Source: Candidatus Woesearchaeota archaeon (lineage in GTDB: Archaea > Nanobdellota > Nanobdellia > Woesearchaeales > UBA525). Taken from it: DNA of 8,961 nt. Where the stretch lies: assembly GCA_018221165.1 (NCBI GenBank), contig JAAOYD010000101.1:1-8961 (forward strand). Reading direction: 5' to 3'. Below are positions 1-4,321 of the stretch, piece by piece (positions within the stretch are counted from its first letter, which is position 1; each line of letters starts with the position of its first letter). The position numbers were made by a program, and so were the translations under genes. The notes below the pieces were generated by a model. It saw only the letters and a program-made list of their open reading frames with translations, ran no database searches and had not been told where the DNA came from.

Positions 1-15
1 GTATTAAAAGGTTTG

Positions 16-648
16 CTATCTCACAGCGTCGAGAACACGGCTCACTGGCATGTATAACTCTATCAAGTCAAGTTCAGGCCTTGCCGAGTAAGCTTCACGC
101 ATCTGCCGCAAGGTGCTCACTTTCACATCGCCCTTACCTCGCTTCTCGATGTGCACATCAATATCTTCAATATGACCAACGAGAACAGCGCTGTGGACAC
201 ACCCTTTTTCTAAGAGTGTGTGTGGATTTTGAATATTTCTGAACGCTTCTTTTTTTACGAGATGCACGAGTGTGGGATTGATAGGACTTGCATACGGGCG
301 TTGAGGACAAGGTATGAGTTCATGTTCGCGATAGACTCCTATGAATCCTTCATCATCAAGACGCTTCACATCTTCTAAACCAGAGACAACCCAAGCCACT
401 CCTTGACAATCGAACATGCGTCTAGGTTTCTCATAGATTTCCCACCCAAGATTTTTTAGAAGCCACTGTGTTCGGGTACCGAGTTTTCCTAAAAGATTAA
501 TCCCTTCAGTTGATCTTTCTTTTTGATAACTAACTTGCAATGGGGAATCAGGTTTGTTTCTGTCTAAAGTAATGACTGGATGGGTGTCATAATAGTCCCC
601 AGTAATGGACAGGATTTGCCGTCTTACTTCTTCTGGACTGATATTCAT
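16..648 (-). CDS. Uncharacterised 210-aa protein, possible NlpC/P60-like cysteine peptidase fold
   Basis: I do not recognise a named family. The protein is soluble, with no signal peptide or membrane segment. Two patches recall papain-like NlpC/P60 enzymes: FDCQGVAWVV, with Asp80-Cys81 before a hydrophobic helix-like run, resembles the DCSGFV nucleophile motif. About 70 residues later, GCVHSAVLVG with His152 resembles the strand carrying the catalytic His, followed by polar IDVHIEKRG (His166, Glu168). That spacing suits the fold, but the residues between (PCPQRPYASPINP, 113-125) match nothing I know. The peptidase idea is inference from motif shape; a catalytically inactive or unrelated fold is equally open. 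The ATG at 648 is supported by a TATA-like box about 26 bp upstream, implying a leaderless message. The gene follows lgt on the same strand after 65 bp but has its own promoter. Confidence 0.75.
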   Translation of the reverse strand: MNISPEEVRRQILSITGDYYDTHPVITLDRNKPDSPLQVSYQKERSTEGINLLGKLGTRTQWLLKNLGWEIYEKPRRMFDCQGVAWVVSGLEDVKRLDDEGFIGVYREHELIPCPQRPYASPINPTLVHLVKKEAFRNIQNPHTLLEKGCVHSAVLVGHIEDIDVHIEKRGKGDVKVSTLRQMREAYSARPELDLIELYMPVSRVLDAVR

Positions 649-670
649 GCAAGAGAACTATGAGAGTTTA

Positions 671-678
671 TTTATAAA
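671..678 (-). promoter_or_regulatory. TATA box of the 210-aa protein gene
   Basis: TTTATAAA is centred 26.5 bp before the ATG at 648. This is the standard archaeal distance from TATA box to transcription start, so the transcript should begin at or next to the start codon. No Shine-Dalgarno sequence is needed or evident. Confidence 0.6.
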
Positions 679-692
679 GGTTACCATTTATT

Positions 693-708
693 ACTACTAA
701 CTAGTAGT
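693..708. repeat. Short inverted repeat between lgt and the 210-aa gene
   Basis: ACTACT and AGTAGT form a 6-bp stem around a 4-base loop, just after the lgt stop and before the next TATA box. It could stabilise the lgt mRNA end or bind a regulator near the downstream promoter. No T-run follows it on the minus strand. A stem this short can arise by chance. Confidence 0.35.
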
Positions 709-713
709 TTCTT

Positions 714-1517
714 TCAACGTTTTCTGAGATAGAGCCACAGGAGCCCGGCAACGCCGATAGCGGCCATGAGCATGCTGAGCCACTGGCCTACAATCAGGCC
801 TGTTGCTGCGAGTGTGAAATCCGTTGGGTCAGGCGCTCGGTAGAAATCCGTGAGGAACCGTCCGAGGCCATAGAGGATGAAGAACGCCCAGAAAAAGGTC
901 CCTTCTTTGAGTTTTTTCCTAATATCCTTCTGGGTATAGAGCAGTCCGAGGACGAGGAACATGATAAAATTCTTGCCTGCTTCGTAAAATTGTGACGGGT
1001 GGCGACAGCCAATAATCTCAGGCTGGTTTGGATAGTTCACGCACCAGTTCACACTAGTAACTCGGCCAATGAGTTCTGCGTTGATGAAGTTCGCGACGCG
1101 ACCAAACGCGAGAACAAGACTAAATGGGATAACGAGGAAGTCAGCGAGCGCGAAGAAGCGCACTTTGTGCTTCCGACAGAACAACCAACCTGCGATGATG
1201 CCACCAAGCAGACCGCCATGAAAACTCACACCACCCTCCCAAAGAAAGATAATCTTCCAGGGCTCAGCAAAGTAATACGTTGGATTGTAGACGATGACGT
1301 AGACGAGCCGCATCATGATGACGCTCCAGATGATGAGTGAGGTCATGAACTCCTCGACACCCTCTTTGTCAAGATTCTTTATCCACTTTTTCTTTGCTGC
1401 CTTCAAGAGCAGCCAATAGGCGAGGAGGAAGCCGAGGACATAGACAAGGCTGTACCATCGAAGTGCTAATGGCCCTATGGAAACGATAATGGGATTGAGC
1501 GTATGTGTGAATGGCAT
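714..1517 (-). CDS. lgt: Prolipoprotein diacylglyceryl transferase (Lgt), bacterial type
   Basis: In bacteria this integral membrane enzyme moves the diacylglyceryl group of phosphatidylglycerol onto the lipobox cysteine of prelipoproteins, the first step of lipoprotein maturation. The 267-residue length is normal. The Lgt signature is intact as GRVANFINAELIG (139-151), with Arg140, Asn143, Asn146 and Glu148. SFHGG with His100, RHPSQFYEA (172-180) and YGLGRFLTDFYR with Arg220 (216-227) are also family hallmarks. About seven hydrophobic segments are visible, starting near residues 12-38 and ending near 240-264. The ATG at 1517 lies 26.5 bp from a TATA-like box, so the message is probably leaderless. 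Thioredoxin lies 45 bp upstream on the same strand. Family assignment is firm. The physiological lipid donor is unclear, because archaeal phospholipids are ether lipids on glycerol-1-phosphate. No lspA is present in the window. Confidence 0.96.
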   Translation of the reverse strand: MPFTHTLNPIIVSIGPLALRWYSLVYVLGFLLAYWLLLKAAKKKWIKNLDKEGVEEFMTSLIIWSVIMMRLVYVIVYNPTYYFAEPWKIIFLWEGGVSFHGGLLGGIIAGWLFCRKHKVRFFALADFLVIPFSLVLAFGRVANFINAELIGRVTSVNWCVNYPNQPEIIGCRHPSQFYEAGKNFIMFLVLGLLYTQKDIRKKLKEGTFFWAFFILYGLGRFLTDFYRAPDPTDFTLAATGLIVGQWLSMLMAAIGVAGLLWLYLRKR

Positions 1518-1540
1518 GAGCAGAATGAAAAAGAATGGTG

Positions 1541-1546
1541 TTTAAA
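1541..1546 (-). promoter_or_regulatory. TATA box of lgt
   Basis: TTTAAA, within CCATTTAAACACC on the minus strand, is centred 26.5 bp before the lgt ATG. It lies in the 45-bp gap after the thioredoxin stop, so lgt can be transcribed independently of trx. Confidence 0.5.
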
Positions 1547-1562
1547 TGGTTTTAGGCGGTGT

Positions 1563-1877
1563 TTAGCCAAAGTACTTCTTGATTTCTTCAAGAAACTTCT
1601 CCTTCGGGACTGCGCCACTGAACCGGCCGACCTCTTCGCCGTCCTTGAGGAAGACGCTGGTGGGGATGCCGCGAACGCCGTACTCGCTGGCGAGCATGCC
1701 GTTCACCGGCTCTTCAGTGTTTACCTTACCGAAGACGATGTCAGGTTGTTCGCTGGCGACCTCTTCGAAGATTGGCTTGAACGCTAGGCATGGACCGCAC
1801 CAGGGCGCCCAGAAGTCCAGGATAGCCTTGCCTTTCTTCGCTTCAGGAAAATTTTCAGGGGTTATGTCAAGTACCAC
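1563..1877 (-). CDS. trxA: Thioredoxin, single domain
   Basis: Small cytosolic dithiol-disulfide oxidoreductase that reduces protein disulfides and is recharged by a thioredoxin reductase not present here. From the chosen start it is 104 residues, typical for a thioredoxin. The active site is FWAPWCGPC (22-30, redox Cys27 and Cys30), and the cis-proline loop is GIPTSVFLKDG (Pro72). The family's N-terminal strand is seen as VLDITPENF. The position after the second Cys is Leu rather than the usual Lys. I prefer the GTG at 1877, which gives a canonical N-terminus and has a weak GAGATG ribosome-binding match about 8 nt upstream. The frame is open to a TTG at 1892, which would add MRCIL. The box at 1923-1930 predicts a transcript start near 1900, so this gene has a short leader, unlike its neighbours. 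Confidence 0.93.
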   Translation of the reverse strand: MVLDITPENFPEAKKGKAILDFWAPWCGPCLAFKPIFEEVASEQPDIVFGKVNTEEPVNGMLASEYGVRGIPTSVFLKDGEEVGRFSGAVPKEKFLEEIKKYFG

Positions 1878-1922
1878 AAGTATGCATCTCAAATGCTTCT
1901 AGTGCGAGAAAGACGGAGGGTC

Positions 1923-1930
1923 TTTTAAAA
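1923..1930. promoter_or_regulatory. Symmetric TATA-like box, possibly bidirectional
   Basis: TTTTAAAA reads the same on both strands. Leftwards it predicts a thioredoxin transcript start near 1900. Rightwards it predicts a start near 1953, just before the nested inverted repeats at 1967-2074. Use in the rightward direction is inference. Confidence 0.45.
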
Positions 1931-1966
1931 TGCTTTTGTTGAAGGGTGAAATGTGCGAAAAAGATG

Positions 1967-2074
1967 CACTACCAGGACCACTATCTTGAGTCAGATGCGG
2001 CGACGAGCATGACGCAGTCATAATCGCGAGTCGCCGAAAAGGTCCGCACCAGAGGGAGGAGAGAATTGGTAGTG
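1967..2074 (+). ncRNA. Candidate structured RNA between trx and hisS
   Basis: Nested inverted repeats fill most of the 199-bp gap. CACTACCA (1967-1974) pairs with TGGTAGTG (2067-2074). Immediately inside, GGACC (1975-1979) pairs with GGTCC (2041-2045). CGGCGAC (1998-2004) pairs with GTCGCCG (2030-2036), and ATGAC (2009-2013) pairs with GTCAT (2017-2021) around a GCA loop. Between the last two helices, GAGC faces GCGA, giving tandem G-A mismatches and two G-C pairs. Those mismatches stack well in a plus-strand RNA but become T-C mismatches on the minus strand, and a TATA-like box sits at the right distance for a plus start near 1953. Alternatively it is the folded 3' end of the hisS message, because TCTTTTT follows the outer stem on the minus strand (complement of 1958-1963). 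It matches no tRNA, 5S, SRP, RNase P or clear C/D or H/ACA pattern that I can recognise. Confidence 0.3.
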
Positions 2075-2076
2075 GT

Positions 2077-3351
2077 CTATTTGAGCCTCTTCACAGCATC
2101 CTCGACGCTGAGCATGCTTTCATCACCAGAAGTCATGTCCTTGAGTTTGACTTTGCCTTGTTCGAGCTCTTTCGGACCACAGATGAGCACGAAGGGAATG
2201 CCGTAGCTGTTCGCGTAATCGAGATTCTTCGAGATGGATTTCCCATTGAGATCCATGTCGGCAGAGATGCCGGCTGCTCGGAGCTGCTCCACAATAGGAA
2301 TGCACTCCTTGCCGTTCTTGATGGGAATAACAAAAGCCTTGACGATAGTTTTTTTGGTCTCTTTCTCTTGTTCTTTCAGCACATCCATGATGGGTTCGAG
2401 ACCGAAAGAGATGCCAACCGCAGGATACTCAAGCTTTGATTCGAGCAGGGCAGGAACCATGTTGTCATAGCGTCCGCCGCCACAAATACTCGACGTGACT
2501 TTCGATTCCTTGGCAAAGCCTTCAAACACTGTGCCGGTATAATACTCGAGGCCACGCGCAAGACTTGGGTCGTACTTGACATTCTCAACACCTTCTAAGT
2601 AAGAGAACAGTTCGGAGAGTTCTTTGAGACCTTCAGTTTCATCGCCGAGAAACGCTTTGACTTTGGCGATTTTTTCTTGATTAGTATTCTCTTGCGTGCT
2701 GAGCTCAACGATGAAGTTCACAGAATCTTCGTTGATTCCTTTTTCCTTGAGTTCTTTCTTGACTTCGTCCAGGCCGACTTTCTTGATTTTATCGAGCACG
2801 AGCATCGCTTCAGCGACCTTCTCCTTTTGCACGCCGCCCTTTTCGAGCAGCTCGTCGAGGAGCTTGCGGTTATTCACGCTGATGGTAACAGGAACTCCTA
2901 GTTCTTTGAAGCCTGCTACTGCAATGCGAACACACTCGGCATCGGCAAGCATTGATTTACTGCCCACCACGTCAACATCACATTGGTAGAACTCGCGGTA
3001 GCGACCGAGCTTGATAGGTCCATCACGGAAGACGCGACCAATCGCATAGCGCTTGAACGGAAATTTCAGTTGCGGATTCATCCCGACGAAGCGGGCGAAG
3101 GGCACAGTCAAGTCATAGCGCAAAGCCAGGTCGCGCTTGCCTTGGTCCTGAAACTTGAAGGTCTCCTTGAGGATTTCAGCACCACCGGCGTATTTAGCAC
3201 CCAAGACATCGAAACGCTCAAACATGGGTGTTTCCAAGGGATTAAAGCCATAGCGCTCGAACACTACCTTGAGACTGCCGATTAGCTTATCCCTGAGAAT
3301 CTTCTCCTCTGGCGGGAAGTCACGTGTTCCTTTCGGCAATTGAAGGTTCAT
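2077..3351 (-). CDS. hisS: Histidyl-tRNA synthetase (HisRS)
   Basis: Class II synthetase that joins histidine to tRNA-His in the cytosol, using ATP. The 424-residue length is normal. From the N-terminus: PKGTRDFPPEE (6-16); motif 2 region FPFKRYAIGRVFRDGP then REFYQCDVDVVG (97-130); an insertion domain around 170-255; the HisRS-specific RGLEYYTGTVFEG (266-278); GGGRYDNMV (291-299); motif 3 AVGISFGLEPI (311-321); and an anticodon-binding domain from about 336 to the end. All key motifs look intact. The ATG at 3351 has a TATA-like box centred 26.5 bp upstream, suggesting a leaderless transcript. GGTGA, ending 7 nt before the ATG, could also act as a ribosome-binding site in a longer transcript. 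The gene for its substrate, tRNA-His, ends only 41 bp upstream on the same strand, so read-through co-transcription is possible. Confidence 0.98.
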   Translation of the reverse strand: MNLQLPKGTRDFPPEEKILRDKLIGSLKVVFERYGFNPLETPMFERFDVLGAKYAGGAEILKETFKFQDQGKRDLALRYDLTVPFARFVGMNPQLKFPFKRYAIGRVFRDGPIKLGRYREFYQCDVDVVGSKSMLADAECVRIAVAGFKELGVPVTISVNNRKLLDELLEKGGVQKEKVAEAMLVLDKIKKVGLDEVKKELKEKGINEDSVNFIVELSTQENTNQEKIAKVKAFLGDETEGLKELSELFSYLEGVENVKYDPSLARGLEYYTGTVFEGFAKESKVTSSICGGGRYDNMVPALLESKLEYPAVGISFGLEPIMDVLKEQEKETKKTIVKAFVIPIKNGKECIPIVEQLRAAGISADMDLNGKSISKNLDYANSYGIPFVLICGPKELEQGKVKLKDMTSGDESMLSVEDAVKRLK

Positions 3352-3374
3352 AGTCTCTCACCGAGCACTCCATC

Positions 3375-3380
3375 TTTTAA
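3375..3380 (-). promoter_or_regulatory. TATA box of hisS, between tRNA-His and hisS
   Basis: On the minus strand this reads TTAAAA within CATTAAAAG. It is centred 26.5 bp before the hisS ATG and sits in the 41-bp gap after tRNA-His. It would let hisS be transcribed separately from the tRNA. Confidence 0.5.
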
Positions 3381-3392
3381 TGATTGTGGAAG

Positions 3393-3465
3393 GGCCGCTG
3401 GGGGGAATCGAACCCCCGTCTGAAGATCCACAGTCTTCCGTCCTAACCGTTAGACTACAGCAGCC
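3393..3465 (-). tRNA. tRNA-His (anticodon GUG)
   Basis: A full cloverleaf can be drawn by hand. The acceptor stem GCTGCTG/CAGCGGC has one G-U pair. It is preceded by a genome-encoded G-1 facing C73, the tRNA-His identity pair read by HisRS. The D stem is GTCT/GGAC with loop AACGGTTA. The anticodon stem is GAAGA/TCTTC with loop CTGTGGA, the GTG anticodon falling at 3429-3431. The T stem is GGGGG/CCCCC with loop TTCGATT. There is no intron. CCA is not encoded: the sequence after C73 is CTT, so CCA must be added by the nucleotidyltransferase. No TATA-like box lies at -26 of the mature 5' end; the nearest good one (3571-3578) would give an approximately 80-nt leader removed by RNase P. hisS follows directly. 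Confidence 0.97.
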
Positions 3466-3570
3466 ATTGATGAACATAATCACTCAGAATCTGCGAAGTA
3501 GTTGCGCCACGTTGGCTAGCAATGAAGGCAATCAACTCGCGTCATAATGTCTCTCAGAGGATAGAAGGGG

Positions 3571-3578
3571 TTTATAAA
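3571..3578 (-). promoter_or_regulatory. TATA-like box, likely promoter for tRNA-His
   Basis: TTTATAAA lies downstream of the zinc-ribbon gene stop and upstream of tRNA-His. On the minus strand it predicts a start near 3548, about 80 nt before the tRNA, with no other gene between. The sequence is palindromic and could fire to the right, but nothing sensible starts there. Assignment to the tRNA is inference. A 9-codon ORF (MTRVDCLHC, ATG at 3545) lies at the predicted start and may be chance. Confidence 0.4.
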
Positions 3579-3605
3579 GCTTGTTCTAGTGAGGATGCTT
3601 ACTCT

Positions 3606-4124
3606 TCAGAGCATGTTCTCGAGACCCTTAGTGGACTCGTTGTTTGTAGACTTCTTCGAGGTTTTTTTAGAAGATTTTTTAGGGGTCTTGGAGGATTTTG
3701 TGGTTTTTTTCTTTGGAGCGGGCTTCTTAGTGACTTTCTTTGGTTTAGGGGTTTTCTGTTTAGGACTGGACTTCTTTCCTAGCACAGGCCACTCAAGCTG
3801 GTCCTTCGCCACGTCCAATGGCGGCAAGGTACTCTTCAGGAGTTCAACGTTCTTTTCAATCGTTGACGCCACCTTGTCCAAATATTCAGGAGAGGGCACA
3901 GACACCTTTGTCAATGGTTCATCTTCAAACACTGTGACTTCCTCGCGCTCCACTATATGTCCGGAGAAATGCTTCTGAATAAGCAGCTTGGCTTCCCGCT
4001 TGAGATGCTTGTACTCGACGTGCTGCTTTCGGAACATCAAATTGCAGCTCTTGCAGTAGAACCCGGTCTCGCCAGTGCCGAGGACATCCCCTTGGCACAA
4101 CGGACAACCTTTTGTGACACGCAT
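3606..4124 (-). CDS. Zinc-ribbon protein with lysine-rich C-terminal tail
   Basis: Not a family I can name. The 172 residues fall into three parts. The first is a four-cysteine zinc ribbon, CPLC (Cys7, Cys10) then CKSC (Cys24, Cys27), with the hydrophobic pattern of rubredoxin-like knuckles (GFYCKSCNLMFR). The second, about 35-115, is mostly polar and helix-prone (VEYKHLKREAKLLIQKHF, then YLDKVASTIEKNVELLKSTL). The third, 118-165, is a low-complexity tail rich in Lys, Pro, Ser and Thr, strongly basic and surely disordered. Such tails are typical of proteins that bind nucleic acid or ribosomes, so a DNA or RNA role is likely but unproven. The ATG at 4124 is supported by a TATA box 26.5 bp upstream. 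Neighbours are tRNA-His on the same strand and ileS, divergent, which agrees with a role around transcription or translation. Confidence 0.85.
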   Translation of the reverse strand: MRVTKGCPLCQGDVLGTGETGFYCKSCNLMFRKQHVEYKHLKREAKLLIQKHFSGHIVEREEVTVFEDEPLTKVSVPSPEYLDKVASTIEKNVELLKSTLPPLDVAKDQLEWPVLGKKSSPKQKTPKPKKVTKKPAPKKKTTKSSKTPKKSSKKTSKKSTNNESTKGLENML

Positions 4125-4146
4125 ATGCCCTTCCTGCGCCCATAAC

Positions 4147-4154
4147 TTTATAAA
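4147..4154 (-). promoter_or_regulatory. TATA box of the zinc-ribbon gene
   Basis: TTTATAAA is centred 26.5 bp before the ATG at 4124, predicting a leaderless transcript. It is one half of the divergent control region shared with ileS. Confidence 0.6.
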
Positions 4155-4240
4155 TATGTTGCTGCCTTCGAGGCGGATGGCATCGCTGATAGGAACGACT
4201 TACCACAGCATCACCCAGCAGGCCATCATTATTCACTAAA

Positions 4241-4263
4241 GCCAGCCCCCTTTTCTGGCTGGC
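4241..4263. repeat. Inverted repeat upstream of ileS
   Basis: GCCAGCC and GGCTGGC form a perfect 7-bp G+C-rich stem around the 9-base loop CCCTTTTCT. A shifted pairing, AGCCAG (4240-4245) with CTGGCT (4255-4260), is also possible. It lies 25 bp upstream of the ileS TATA-like box, in the divergent spacer with the zinc-ribbon gene. It would therefore be outside the ileS transcript and better placed as an operator than as an RNA hairpin. The rest of the 4155-4285 spacer holds nothing else I can identify. Confidence 0.4.
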
Positions 4264-4287
4264 AGACAACACAGACTAGGGAAACCC

Positions 4288-4294
4288 ATAAAAA
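4288..4294 (+). promoter_or_regulatory. TATA-like box of ileS
   Basis: ATAAAAA within CCCATAAAAACCC is centred about 31 bp before the ATG at 4322. It predicts a 5' leader of only a few bases. The match is weaker than the TTTATAAA boxes elsewhere in the window. Confidence 0.45.
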
Positions 4295-4321
4295 CCCGAC
4301 GAGTACACACAGTTGATATCC

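Noticed and set aside
999..1340. Plus-strand open frame of 113 codons opposite lgt
   Set aside because: Antisense to a well-supported membrane enzyme, with a low-complexity polar composition and no promoter or motif.
1964..2023. A 19-codon plus-strand ORF (starts MHYQDHYLES) and an overlapping 12-codon ORF from 1951 (MCEKDALPGPLS)
   Set aside because: Both are very short and mutually overlapping, and lie inside the inverted-repeat element. The 1951 ATG sits near the predicted leaderless start, but nothing else supports translation.
1982..2076. An in-frame continuation after the hisS stop, including TRDYDCVMLVAASDSR before the next stop
   Set aside because: It looks protein-like, but HisRS is already full length with a complete C-terminal domain, and there is no read-through signal. 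It could be a decayed remnant, with no way to tell here.
3466..3600. Possible C/D box RNA upstream of tRNA-His (TTGATGA on plus; CTGA elements on minus)
   Set aside because: The C-like box lacks the leading purine and is not paired with a correctly spaced D box on the same strand.
714..4124. One long minus-strand operon from the zinc-ribbon gene to lgt
   Set aside because: Each gene has a TATA-like box at a sensible distance from its own start and gaps of 45-199 bp, which fits separate units better. Read-through cannot be excluded.
4156..4285. Possible C/D box sRNA on the minus strand (ATGATGG and GTGATGC as box C-like elements)
   Set aside because: No CTGA box D occurs at a usable distance, and the two C-like boxes are too close to hold guide sequences.
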